From Streptomyces roseus (lineage in GTDB: Bacteria > Actinomycetota > Actinomycetes > Streptomycetales > Streptomycetaceae), in assembly GCF_001044425.1 (NCBI RefSeq), contig NZ_LFML01000119.1:1-64000 (forward strand): a stretch of DNA of 64,000 nucleotides, in the 5' to 3' direction. Under the pieces are notes generated by a model. That model worked only from the letters and a program-made list of their open reading frames with translations, was not told the DNA's origin and did no database searches. Shown piece by piece: positions 1-7,906 of this stretch (position 1 is the stretch's first letter; the number at the start of each line of letters is the position of its first letter). Both the position numbers and the translations under genes were made by a program.

Positions 1-160
1 CGCTCAGCCCGTCCGCGGCGGCCTCCCGCGCGAGGGGCAGCACCGCTTCGCGCAGGAGCGGCGTCTTGACCGGCTCGTAGTGGTAGACGACCACGTCGAG
101 GTCGGTGGCGGCGGGCGCGGCGGGCCGGGCGGTGTCCGGGCGGGTGACCGGGGCGTTCAT
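1..160 (-). CDS. lazC: Lactazole-type pyridine synthase, N-terminal fragment (cut by window edge)
   Basis: Only the first 53 codons are visible; the gene runs off the left edge. The ATG (158-160) has a GAGGAG ribosome site 6 nt upstream. The protein starts with a short Ala/Pro-rich stretch and then reads VVVYHYEPVKTPLLREAVLP, which fits the opening beta-strand and helix of the thiopeptide-type bacteriocin biosynthesis domain (lantibiotic dehydratase C-terminal family). In thiopeptide pathways a stand-alone protein of this family performs the formal [4+2] cycloaddition of two dehydroalanines that forms the pyridine and removes the leader peptide. Position directly after lazA and lazB matches the order known for the lactazole cluster, so the pyridine synthase is preferred over a stand-alone elimination domain. 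That choice is inference, because the catalytic part is not visible. Confidence 0.66.
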   Translation of the reverse strand, partial: MNAPVTRPDTARPAAPAATDLDVVVYHYEPVKTPLLREAVLPLAREAAADGLS

Positions 161-255
161 GGGGTGTCTCCTCGACGGATGACGGACGGAAGGGGAGCGG
201 GACACGCCGGGACGGGTGGCGCGGGCGGGGCGGGGGGCGGGGCCGGCACGGGGGT

Positions 256-3030
256 TCAGTCCGACCGGGCGGGGCGTGCGGGCCGGTACGTCTCGGTGAC
301 GAGCTCCACGGCATGCGCGGGCCGGCTCCGGCCGCCGAAGACGGGCAGTGCTTCCTCCAACACCACCCCGCGCGGATGGCGGGCCAGCCAGCCGGAGAGG
401 CAGCGCAGGTGCAGGGCGTTGCCCAGGTCGAGGGCCTGCGGCTTCGGCGCGCCCAGACTCCGTACGAAGTCCTCGGCGGGCCGCCCGGCGGCGGGCTGCG
501 GAACGGCGTGCAGGAACAGCTGTTCGGGGAGTTGCAGCAGGGCCCGCCAACGGGCCGCGGCGGCGGCCGGGATCACGTCCGGGTCGGCCGCGAGGTCGGC
601 GCGGAGCGCGGCGAGCACCCCTGCGGGCAGGTGCCAGCGCCGGCGCGCGAGTACCGCGTGGCGGTGCCGCAGCCGGGGTGTTCGCCGCACCTCACCGCCG
701 GGGGCGGCCAGGGTGTGGCGGGGGAGGAGCCGCCGGAAGTCGACGACGCCGCCCGGATGGTCGCAGAGGAACGGTGCGAGGCGCTGCGGCAGCATGACCG
801 GGGCGAGGAAGCCGAGGTAGAGGACGTCGAGGGGTTCGCCGGTCGCCCGCAGCCGCAGCCGGAGCTGGTCGCGGGCCGTGTCGTGGACCAGCTCCACGTC
901 GGCTTCGGCGAACGTGCTCCGCAACCGGTCGGGGCCGATCTCCTCGTCGACCAGCAGCGGATGGAGATTGGCGTTGAAGCCCCCGACCGGCCGGATCTGG
1001 GCGGCCCGGGCGCCGTCGCCCAGACCGCGGCGGATCGCGCGGGACACCTGGGCGGCGGCGCCCGGGGGCAGGTCGTCGAGGAAGCGGCTGGTGAAGCGGC
1101 CCCAGCCGCCGTACACGTGGTTGACGCAGAGCAGGCCGCCGGGGAGGGCCCGTTGGACGAACCACGCGTAGCTCAGCGGGCGGGCGGAGGTCCAGCCGGG
1201 CAGCCGGCCGGCGAGTCCGCGGACCTCCTCGGCGGGCAGGACGAGCTCCTCGGCCGGGCCGCCGGGCGAATCCGCTGCCGCTTCCCGTACCCGCCGGGTG
1301 AACTCCTCGCGCAGAGAGGCGAGTTGTGCCAGCTCGCGGGGGAGTCCCGGGTCGTCGGACGGCCGGACGGCGAGGCGCGCGGCCTCCTCCCACGCGGAAG
1401 CCGTGTCGGGGCCGAACTCCCAGGGCGTCGGGCAGGTCCCCCCGCGCCCGTAGCGGGCGACGAAGCGCTCCAGTGCCGCTCGCCGCATCAGGTGGCCCAG
1501 GTCGAACAGCTCCGCCAGGGCGGTCAGTTCGCCGAGAACGGTCCGGTCCGCGCCGGTCAGGCGGTCGGCGGGAGCCAGGTCCTCGCCGGTCCGCGCCCCG
1601 GACCGGCGGGTCGGCACGGTGGTTGCGGTGGGCGCGGGCCCGGCGGAGGAGCCCACGTCGTCGGAGCCCGTGTCGTCGGACCCCGCCCCGTCGGAGAGCA
1701 CGTCCTCGGAGAGCACGGTCAACGGGGCGGCATCGGCCGGTACGGGCCGGCCGGCGTCGGCCAGCAGGCAGCGCCAGCGCTCCGCCAGTTCGGCCAGCAG
1801 GGCGGGCCGCTCCGGCGCCCGGGCGTTCGAGAACCCGGCGGTGTCGGCGGCGAGCCGCTCCACCCGGTCGGCCAGGGCCGCGTCCTGCGGCCACCGGCGC
1901 AACCAGTCGGCCAGCGCACGCAACGGGTACGGGTGCTGCGGATCGACGGGGTCCACCGGGACCAGCAGACCGCCGTCGGCGAGCTGGTCGAGGAAGCGCA
2001 CGACGGCGGGGTCGGTGCCGGCGCGGCCGAGGACGGGGCCGAGCCGCGCCGCGAGCCCGTCGAGGGGCGCGGGCTCGGCCGCCAGCGCGTCGAGCGCCGT
2101 CAATGCCGGGCGGACGGCCAGTTCGACCGACTCCTCGTGGGTGATCAGGTACCGGCCGCCCGCGAAGAGCGTGTGGTCCCGCGTGTACAGGGCCCGCCCG
2201 TCGGCGGTGTGCCGCGCACTGCTGGTCATGCGGTGGGCGAGGGTGCGCCGGCGGCGAGGTGCGTCGACCAGTGCGGCGGCGAGTGCCTCGACGAGCGCCC
2301 GGTGCTCGCGCACCACGGACCGCGGCGCCGTTCGCGGCCGGTCCGCCGGGCCGGGGCCGCCGGACCAGCCCACGGCGGTGAACCACGACAGCGGGCTGGT
2401 CTTCGTACTGGCGCGCAGGGCGTGCCGCAGCACCGAGGGCTCCTCCTTGCGGGCCCTGCGCCCGCCTTCGTCCCGGGCGGCCCGGGACACCGCGCGCAGC
2501 AGGTCGGCGCTGGTGAGGGCGACGGCCCGGGTGAAGGCGGGGGAGCGGCACAGCTGCGCGAGGGCCGAACGCTCGGCGGCCAGGGCGTCGGGGGCGGCGG
2601 CCGCCAGCTCCGTGAGGAGGGCGGCGCGGAGCCCGCACAGGTCCAGCCAGGCCCCGAGCCGGGGCACCCGTACGGGCAGATCGGCGAGGCGGGCCAGCAG
2701 GGCGGGACGCGGGACGCGGCCGTTGTGCAGCGCCCGGCGCAGCGGGAGCACCACCTGGCGGTGGAACTCCTCGTCGTGCCCCGGCCGGGAGGCGAAGAGG
2801 TCGTCGCACAGGTCCGCACGCAGTGCGTCCTGCTGTGCCGTGAGGGCGGTGAGCCGGTCGAGCAGGTCCCGCAGCCGGGCGCCCTCCGCCGACCGTGCGG
2901 GGTACGGGGTCACCGTGGTGCGGACCAGCGCGTACGGGACGGTGCGGGCGGGAGCCACCGCCGTCGGGCGAGCGGTCCCCGGCACGGGCGCGACGCGTTG
3001 CGGTGCGACTGGCTGGGCGGGGTACGGCAA
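256..3030 (-). CDS. lazB: Lantibiotic dehydratase N-terminal (tRNA-Glu dependent glutamylation) protein, LazB-like
   Basis: A 924-residue protein of the LanB/TbtB glutamylation family. Enzymes of this family move glutamate from Glu-tRNA onto Ser side chains of the precursor as the first step of dehydration. Family features are visible: an RTTVTPYP opening strand near residue 37, KTSPLSWFTAVGW at about 210-222, and GGFNANLHPLL in the C-terminal third. The glutamate-elimination domain of one-piece LanB enzymes is absent, as expected for split thiopeptide dehydratases. An Asp/Ser/Gly-rich insert (about 441-488, with SDDTGSDDVG repeats) makes it longer than usual. The start is a TTG with GGGAG 6 nt before it; the first 35 residues are Ala/Pro-rich, so a later start is possible. 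It lies 112 nt downstream of lazA and 95 nt upstream of lazC. Confidence 0.88.
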   Translation of the reverse strand: MPYPAQPVAPQRVAPVPGTARPTAVAPARTVPYALVRTTVTPYPARSAEGARLRDLLDRLTALTAQQDALRADLCDDLFASRPGHDEEFHRQVVLPLRRALHNGRVPRPALLARLADLPVRVPRLGAWLDLCGLRAALLTELAAAAPDALAAERSALAQLCRSPAFTRAVALTSADLLRAVSRAARDEGGRRARKEEPSVLRHALRASTKTSPLSWFTAVGWSGGPGPADRPRTAPRSVVREHRALVEALAAALVDAPRRRRTLAHRMTSSARHTADGRALYTRDHTLFAGGRYLITHEESVELAVRPALTALDALAAEPAPLDGLAARLGPVLGRAGTDPAVVRFLDQLADGGLLVPVDPVDPQHPYPLRALADWLRRWPQDAALADRVERLAADTAGFSNARAPERPALLAELAERWRCLLADAGRPVPADAAPLTVLSEDVLSDGAGSDDTGSDDVGSSAGPAPTATTVPTRRSGARTGEDLAPADRLTGADRTVLGELTALAELFDLGHLMRRAALERFVARYGRGGTCPTPWEFGPDTASAWEEAARLAVRPSDDPGLPRELAQLASLREEFTRRVREAAADSPGGPAEELVLPAEEVRGLAGRLPGWTSARPLSYAWFVQRALPGGLLCVNHVYGGWGRFTSRFLDDLPPGAAAQVSRAIRRGLGDGARAAQIRPVGGFNANLHPLLVDEEIGPDRLRSTFAEADVELVHDTARDQLRLRLRATGEPLDVLYLGFLAPVMLPQRLAPFLCDHPGGVVDFRRLLPRHTLAAPGGEVRRTPRLRHRHAVLARRRWHLPAGVLAALRADLAADPDVIPAAAAARWRALLQLPEQLFLHAVPQPAAGRPAEDFVRSLGAPKPQALDLGNALHLRCLSGWLARHPRGVVLEEALPVFGGRSRPAHAVELVTETYRPARPARSD

Positions 3031-3087
3031 GGCGGGCTCCCGTGGTGCGGTCTGGGCCAGTGAGCTGTCCTCCGGCTCGGGCCGCCG

Positions 3088-3123
3088 CCCGCGCGGCCGG
3101 CCCGGGTGGGCCGGCCGCGCGGG
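3088..3123 (-). terminator. 16-bp perfect hairpin between lazA and lazB (likely attenuator)
   Basis: A perfect inverted repeat: arm CCCGCGCGGCCGGCCC, loop GGGT, then the exact complement. In the direction of transcription it starts 19 nt after the lazA stop codon and ends 57 nt before the lazB start, with no T-run. Hairpins directly behind a RiPP precursor gene commonly let only part of the transcripts continue, so that precursor mRNA exceeds enzyme mRNA. That role is inference here. Confidence 0.7.
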
Positions 3124-3142
3124 AGCGGTCTCGTCACGGCCG

Positions 3143-3334
3143 TCAGACGTTGGGCGTCTCCACCTGCGGCTGGGCGCAGGAGGACGAGCCCTGACAGGAG
3201 CAGGAGCCCCAAGAGGCCCCGTTCTCGGGCAGCGCGGCGGTGTCGCTGAGCGCGGTGACGGTCAGCTCGCTGAGGTCGAGGTCCAGGTCCAGGTCGAGGT
3301 CGTCGTACCCGGGGGTGGCGGAGTTTTCGGACAT
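3143..3334 (-). CDS. lazA: Thiopeptide precursor peptide, lactazole type
   Basis: A 63-residue precursor. The leader (1-40) is acidic with an unusual (Asp-Leu) run at 11-21 and the segment SELTVTALSDTAALPENGA. The core begins at Ser41: SWGSCSCQGSSSC, followed by the tail AQPQVETPNV. It matches the lactazole precursor as I remember it (core SWGSCSCQASSSC, tail AQPQDM). Differences are Gly for Ala at core position 9 and a different tail, four residues longer. By analogy Ser1 and Ser12 would form the pyridine, Cys5, Cys7 and Cys13 thiazoles, and Ser11 an oxazole. The ATG at 3332-3334 has AGAGGA about 7 nt upstream; the frame stays open further upstream but without family similarity. Five tandem GACCTS hexamers (3272-3301) encode the Asp-Leu run. 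It is the first gene of the minus-strand cluster. Confidence 0.93.
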   Translation of the reverse strand: MSENSATPGYDDLDLDLDLDLSELTVTALSDTAALPENGASWGSCSCQGSSSCAQPQVETPNV

Positions 3335-3970
3335 GCGGATTTCCTCTCGGTTCTGAGGGACTGCGGTACCGCGAAGACGGCGCCGGTGGCCGGCGCCCGC
3401 GGGGGACGGGCGAAGTGCCCCTGGGGAAACAGATGGTTCGTGGTCAGGTCCATCTGGGTGAGCGGGGTGGCGCAGAACGAGTCTCCGCGCAGTCGGGATC
3501 GACGGCAACTGCCCATGTCACGTTGGCCAGTTGTCTCGTCATGTCCGTCACTTCACGGCAGACCGCCGGTCTCCGGCCGGCGGCCGTGCGGGCCGCGCCC
3601 GCCCGGGGGAGCCATCGCGATCGCCGCTCGTGGCCGCGGCCACGGAGGCCGGAACAGTCGGTTCCGTCGAGCGGCGGGGAAGGCCGGCGGGCGCTGTGCA
3701 CCGCCGGCTCGGGGCATGGCGTACCGGCCAATCTCCCGCCACCGACCCATCGCGCCGGGGCGGCGGCCGCACTCGCTCCCGCGCCGCGGCCACCCCCTCC
3801 CGAGCCGCGCACCCGTACGCACCCGTACCGCCATACCGCCTGATTCGTCCGCGCCCGGCCCCGGCCGTCGGCGTGTACGCGCGTCCCGCGGCTGGCGGTG
3901 GCGCACGCTTCCTCGACGGGCACTTCGTGCGCACACGCGAACGCCGCAGTCCCGACCGAGGGGAGAGAAC
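3335..3970. other. Intergenic region between lazA and the aquaporin gene
   Basis: A 636-nt divergent spacer that must hold the lazA promoter and the promoter of the plus-strand aquaporin gene. Open frames crossing it are Arg/Gly/Pro-rich and show no family similarity, so I call no gene. The only structure that stands out is an inverted repeat, CAGATGG (3430-3436) and CCATCTG (3450-3456) with a 13-nt spacer, about 96 nt upstream of the lazA start. It is a candidate operator. No cluster-situated regulator is visible in the window. Confidence 0.5.
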
Positions 3971-4762
3971 ATGAGCGGAGCCAAGACGTCCAGGACCGGT
4001 TCCCCGGCCGCTTCACCCGGAACGCGCGCGGGATCCGGCCCGGCGCCCGTGTGGACCGGGCCCGCCCGCGACGGCTGGCCCTTGTACGAGTTCGCCCTGA
4101 CGGCGACGCTGATGTTCGCCGTGGTCACGGTCATGCGCTGGGTACTCGATCCGGCCTCCCCGCTCGTCCTCGCGGACCTGCGCACGGCCCTCCTCGTGGT
4201 GGGTGCGATCACCGGGACGATGGTCTTCGGGCTGATCCGCTCCCCGTGGGGACGTCTTTCCGGCGCGCACATGAATCCCGCGATCACCCTCGCCCTGTGG
4301 CGGCTGAAGGCCTTCCCCGGCCGGAGCGTGGCGGTGTACGTCCTCGCGCAGCTGAGCGGTTCGTTCGCCGGGACGGTACTGGCCCGCCTGGCCTGGGGGC
4401 CGGCGGTCGCCCGGGTCGGCTACGGCGCCGTGGCCGCGGCGCCCTCGTGGAACGGCTGGGCCGTCTTCGCGGCCGAGGGCGCCTGCCTGGTCCTCATCAC
4501 CCTCATGATCGGCTTCTTCCTCGCGCGCCCGGCCCGAGAGCGGTGGTTCCCCTGGGTCCTGGCGCTCCTCGTCTGCGCGATCATCGCGGTTCTGGGCCCC
4601 CTCAGCGGCGGCGCGGCCAACCCCGCCCGCCAATTCGGGCCCGCGCTCATGTCCGGAACCACCACCGGCCTGTGGATCTACCTCCTGGCGCCCGCCCTGG
4701 GAGCCGCTCTGGGCGCCGCCGCCCACCGCCGGATCTCTCCCTCAAAGGGGTACGGCCGGTGA
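3971..4762 (+). CDS. MIP family aquaporin/glycerol-channel protein
   Basis: A 263-residue membrane protein with both signature NPA half-helices of the aquaporin family: SGAHMNPAITLA near residue 100 and SGGAANPARQFGPAL near 217. About six hydrophobic segments surround them. A roughly 30-residue Ser/Gly/Pro-rich cytoplasmic head precedes the first membrane helix. The ATG follows GGGGAGAGAAC, a good ribosome site. The family moves water or small neutral solutes such as glycerol across the membrane; residues that set selectivity cannot be judged safely by eye. It is divergent from the thiopeptide cluster and has no partner gene nearby. Confidence 0.92.
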   Translation: MSGAKTSRTGSPAASPGTRAGSGPAPVWTGPARDGWPLYEFALTATLMFAVVTVMRWVLDPASPLVLADLRTALLVVGAITGTMVFGLIRSPWGRLSGAHMNPAITLALWRLKAFPGRSVAVYVLAQLSGSFAGTVLARLAWGPAVARVGYGAVAAAPSWNGWAVFAAEGACLVLITLMIGFFLARPARERWFPWVLALLVCAIIAVLGPLSGGAANPARQFGPALMSGTTTGLWIYLLAPALGAALGAAAHRRISPSKGYGR

Positions 4763-5108
4763 CGTTCGGTGAGATCCGGGGGGTCCCGGGGTGAGGCGTC
4801 CCATAGGGCGCAGGTCACATACGAGGCGAGTTAGGAGCTGTCAGAGGCGGCTCCGCGACCCTCTCGCGGAGGTTCCCACCTGCATTGACGCCGGCGCGGT
4901 CGAGGGTGTCGGCGGGACGGCCGGCTGCGTAGGCGGGTAGTAGGCGGGGCCTTTGCCAGGGTGCCGGGGGCTGAGTAGAACTGGATGTGTCGCCAGGCGG
5001 CCCGGGCGGATCGCCCGCCGCTGACGAACCCCTCTCCACCGTGTGAGTGGCTCACGCATGCCTTCGGCGTGCGGCGACCGTTCTTGTCCCCGTCGGAAGG
5101 TTTCCTCC
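4763..5108. other. Intergenic region with hairpin, leader of the SLT protein gene
   Basis: A 346-nt spacer. CTCCGCGA (4851-4858) and TCGCGGAG (4864-4871) form an 8-bp stem with a 5-nt loop, possibly the terminator of the aquaporin gene. GTGAG-TGG-CTCAC (5043-5055) is a small inverted repeat 54 nt before the next start. No convincing gene and no recognisable riboswitch core was seen. Confidence 0.4.
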
Positions 5109-5513
5109 GTGTCGAAGTCCGTCATCCGCCGCATCGCCGCTTCCAAGAAGACCCTTACCGGTTCGATCGTCGCCCTGGGCGTCGCCGGCACCATGCTCGC
5201 CACGGTCCCCGCCCAGGCGGCCCCGACGAGTGCCAAGGCGATCGCCCAGCAGATGATCAAGGACCCGGCGCAGTTCGCGGCGTTCAACAACATCGTTTAC
5301 CGCGAGAGCGGCTGGAACCACACCGCCACCAACGCCTCCTCCGGCGCCTACGGCCTGGTCCAGGCCCTGCCGGCCTCGAAGATGGCCTCCGCGGGCTCGG
5401 ACTGGAAGACCAACCCGGCCACCCAGATCAAGTGGGGCCTGGACTACATGAACTCCCGCTACGGCAGCCCCGTCGGCGCCTGGAACTTCTGGCAGGCCCA
5501 CCACTGGTACTAA
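5109..5513 (+). CDS. Secreted transglycosylase SLT-domain protein
   Basis: A 134-residue secreted protein. A Sec signal peptide (charged head, hydrophobic SIVALGVAGTMLATV, cleavage after AQA near residue 37) precedes one compact lytic transglycosylase-like domain. The probable catalytic Glu is in VYRESGWN, followed by the SSGAYGLVQALPASKM segment typical of SLT/lysozyme folds, and the protein ends in AWNFWQAHHWY. Such enzymes cleave the MurNAc-GlcNAc bond of peptidoglycan. The GTG at 5109 is chosen because GGAAGG lies 8 nt before it and the signal peptide starts there; an upstream ATG in the same frame (5059 region) would add Cys/Arg-rich sequence before the signal. Confidence 0.85.
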   Translation: MSKSVIRRIAASKKTLTGSIVALGVAGTMLATVPAQAAPTSAKAIAQQMIKDPAQFAAFNNIVYRESGWNHTATNASSGAYGLVQALPASKMASAGSDWKTNPATQIKWGLDYMNSRYGSPVGAWNFWQAHHWY

Positions 5514-5561
5514 GCCACCAGTGACCGCCCGACGACGCGGGCACCACACGCACACATACGC

Positions 5562-5600
5562 GAGACGCTCACCGGAACCCGGCCGAGCGTCTTTTGCGTT
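5562..5600 (+). terminator. Rho-independent-type terminator after the SLT gene
   Basis: AGACGCTC (5563-5570) pairs with GAGCGTCT (5585-5592) across a 14-nt loop and is followed by TTTGCGTTTT. It begins about 50 nt after the stop codon. Confidence 0.75.
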
Positions 5601-5728
5601 TTCGCGGCCCAAAAGCGGCGTGACCGCCGGGCGTCGGGCGGACCGTGCAGGGCCCGGTGAACATGCCTGTCGTCGACCCCGACGAGGATCGGCCCGGCCG
5701 GCCCGGTCGGGGCGCCGCTCGCACCAGG

Positions 5729-6406
5729 TCAGCCGCTGCGGTGCCCCGCCGCCACGAGTCCCGACTCGTACGCCGCGATCACCGCCTGGGCGCGATCGCG
5801 GACGCCGAGTTTCGTGAAGACGCCCGTGATGTGGTTCTTGACCGTGGAGACGCTGATCTCCAGGTCATCGGCGATCTCCGCGTTGTCGAGCCCGGTCGCC
5901 ATCAGCTGCCAGATCTCCAGCTCGCGGGGGGTGAGGCCGTCCGGGGCGGCTGCCGTCGCCGTTGCCGTCGGGCGCGGCCGCGCGGAGGACCGTACGTACG
6001 TGGAGATCAGTCGCGTGAGCAGGCGGGGCGCGACGGCGGCCTCGCCCGTGTGGACGGTGTGGACCGCTGCGATGAGCTCCTCCGGGGAGATGTCCTTCGG
6101 AAGGAAGCCGTACGCGCCGGCGCGCAGGGCGGCGACCACGTATTCGTCCATGTCGAAGGTGCTGAGGGCCAGGACGCGCGATTCCGGCAGCGTCCGCGCC
6201 AGCTCCTCGGTGGCCTGGACTCCGTCGAGGACGGGCATCCGGATGTCCATGACGACCACGTCGGGCCGCAGTTCGTGGGCCAGCGCGACCGCCCGGGCGC
6301 CGTCCTCGGCCTCGCCCACCACCTCGAACGCCGGGTCGGGCGCCAGGATCAGGGCCAGGCCACGCCGTACCAGAGGCTGGTCGTCGGCTATGAGCACACG
6401 GATCAT
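5729..6406 (-). CDS. NarL/LuxR-family response regulator
   Basis: A 225-residue two-component response regulator. The N-terminal receiver has the acidic pocket (ADDQ), the phospho-acceptor Asp54 in VVMDIRMP, the switch Thr/Ser in ALSTFD and the conserved Lys in FLPKDIS. The C-terminal GerE-type HTH (LTPRELEIWQLMATGLDNAEIADDL...VKNHI) starts near residue 155. Its ATG overlaps the kinase stop codon (ATGA at 6403-6406), so the two are translationally coupled. The divergent MMPL exporter gene is the likely target. Confidence 0.93.
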   Translation of the reverse strand: MIRVLIADDQPLVRRGLALILAPDPAFEVVGEAEDGARAVALAHELRPDVVVMDIRMPVLDGVQATEELARTLPESRVLALSTFDMDEYVVAALRAGAYGFLPKDISPEELIAAVHTVHTGEAAVAPRLLTRLISTYVRSSARPRPTATATAAAPDGLTPRELEIWQLMATGLDNAEIADDLEISVSTVKNHITGVFTKLGVRDRAQAVIAAYESGLVAAGHRSG

Positions 6407-7638
6407 CCGCGCAGGTCCTCTCGGTCTCCCCCCGGGTCGGCCGCCGGGAGCCTGGCCGCCACCCTGAATCCGCCGCCCTCGTGCGAGCCGGTCTCCAGGG
6501 TGCCGCCTTGCAGCGCGACGCGTTCCCGCATTCCGATCAGACCGTACCCGCTGCCGGCGCCCGCCCGCGAAGCCCCGGTCCGCGAGGCCCCTGCCCGCGA
6601 GGCCCCCGGCCGGGGCCCGCCCGCGCCGTCGTCGCGCACCTCCACCTCGACGCCCTCCGCTCCGTAAGTCAGCCGTACGTGGGCACGGGCTCCGACCGCG
6701 TGCTTGCGGGCGTTGGTCAGCGCCTCCTGGACGATGCGGAACACCGTCAGCCCGACGGTCGGCGGCAGCGGGCGGGCGGTACCCCGCACGGTGAACTCGG
6801 TGGGCGTGCCGGCCAGCCGGGACTCGGAGATGATCCGGTCGAGGTCCCCGGTCCCGGGCTGCGGTGCCGGAGGCGTCTGATCCGGTTCCTCCCCGGCCCG
6901 CAGGACGTCCAGGAGCTGCCGCATCTCCCGCAGCGCCATCCGCCCGGAGTCCTCCAGCGTGACCAGGGCCTCGCGGGCGACGTCCGGGTCGTGCGCGAGG
7001 TTGGCCCGGGCGCCGCCGGCCATCAGCTGCATGGTGGTGATGTGGTGCGCGACGATGTCGTGCAACTCGCGCGCGATCCGCCGGCGTTCCTCGGCCACCG
7101 CCCGGTCCGCCAGCAGGGTGCGCTTGGCATCGGACTCCCGCTGCCAGCGCCGGACCACCAGCCCGGTGCCGACGATGAGCACCACCGCGACCGTGTTGCC
7201 GAGCAGTCCCGTCAGGACGGAGGAGTCACCGTAGCTACCGCTGATCATCGTGACCGGTACGGTCGCGACGGCGACCACGGCGGTGACCACGGGGCCGCGC
7301 AGGCGGGTCACCGTATACAGCGCGACCATGTAGGCGGCGGAGAAGTGCGGGCCCTGCGGGGTGGTCAGGTTCATCGCGGCGCCGAGCGCGAGGACGGCGC
7401 ACAGCACCGTCACGGGCCTGGCCCGGCGGGCCAGCAGGCAGACCGCGCCCAGGACCACGAGGACGAGGGCCTGCACCGTGAGGGGCCGGCCGTCGTCCGC
7501 GGCGCCGAGCGAATAGCCGATCAGGTCGTTCACGGCCGCCCCGATGGCCACGAGCGCGTCATTGCGGCTCCAGTCGAAGACCGGTCCGCGCGCCTTCGCC
7601 CCTCCGTCGCCGTCCCGGCGCCCACTGCGTATCGGCAT
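6403..7638 (-). CDS. DesK/NarL-type sensor histidine kinase
   Basis: A 411-residue membrane sensor kinase. About four or five hydrophobic segments occupy residues 25-165. The HisKA_3 box RRIARELHDIVAHH follows, with His193 as phospho-acceptor, and then the ATP-binding lobe with the N box (IVQEALTNARKHA), a DDG segment and GYGLIGMRERV. An Ala/Arg/Ser/Gly repeat (GASRAGASRTGASRAG) sits between the DDG segment and the last glycine box. The ATG at 7636-7638 is preceded by GGAGGGGGA; longer in-frame extensions would run into the divergent exporter gene. Partner of the response regulator with which it overlaps. Confidence 0.9.
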   Translation of the reverse strand: MPIRSGRRDGDGGAKARGPVFDWSRNDALVAIGAAVNDLIGYSLGAADDGRPLTVQALVLVVLGAVCLLARRARPVTVLCAVLALGAAMNLTTPQGPHFSAAYMVALYTVTRLRGPVVTAVVAVATVPVTMISGSYGDSSVLTGLLGNTVAVVLIVGTGLVVRRWQRESDAKRTLLADRAVAEERRRIARELHDIVAHHITTMQLMAGGARANLAHDPDVAREALVTLEDSGRMALREMRQLLDVLRAGEEPDQTPPAPQPGTGDLDRIISESRLAGTPTEFTVRGTARPLPPTVGLTVFRIVQEALTNARKHAVGARAHVRLTYGAEGVEVEVRDDGAGGPRPGASRAGASRTGASRAGAGSGYGLIGMRERVALQGGTLETGSHEGGGFRVAARLPAADPGGDREDLRG

Positions 7639-7755
7639 GCCCGCCGGTCCCCCTCCGTCACCGGCCCGCCGGATCCGTACCGGGGCACCGCCATTCGCGT
7701 ACGGGAACCATTCTCGCAGCGGCGCTGCGGTGGGCTCCCAGCCCGCAGGGGGAGC

Positions 7756-7783
7756 CCGGACCAGGACTTTGGTCCTGGTCCGG
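7756..7783. promoter_or_regulatory. Perfect palindrome between kinase and exporter genes
   Basis: CCGGACCAGGAC, four central bases TTTG, then the exact complement GTCCTGGTCCGG. It lies 118 nt from the kinase start and 123 nt from the exporter start. Its place and symmetry suit a dimeric LuxR-type regulator. The centre GGACTTTGGTCC vaguely recalls DosR-family sites, but the arms are longer and differ. Binding by the adjacent response regulator is inference. Confidence 0.6.
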
Positions 7784-7906
7784 GGGGTGCGCCGGACCGC
7801 GGTCCCGGGTGCGGGTTCCTTCCCGGTCACGACGTTTCGCGGCGCGGGCGCTGATGAGCTGGACGACGTCCGGGAACACCCGGTCGATCGAGTTACGGAG
7901 GACCCT

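Noticed and set aside
313..3063. Very long plus-strand open frame opposite lazB
   Set aside because: It mirrors the codon bias of lazB (high GC at third positions opens the reverse frame) and its Gly/Arg/Pro-rich product has no family pattern.
4763..5108. Possible c-di-AMP (ydaO) riboswitch before the secreted SLT gene
   Set aside because: Such genes often have this riboswitch in Streptomyces, but I could not find its conserved core or pairing; only an ordinary 8-bp hairpin is seen.
7756..7783. DosR/DevR-type box
   Set aside because: The centre only loosely resembles the DosR palindrome, and the kinase lacks the GAF heme domains of DosS/DosT, so I keep it as a site of the local regulator.
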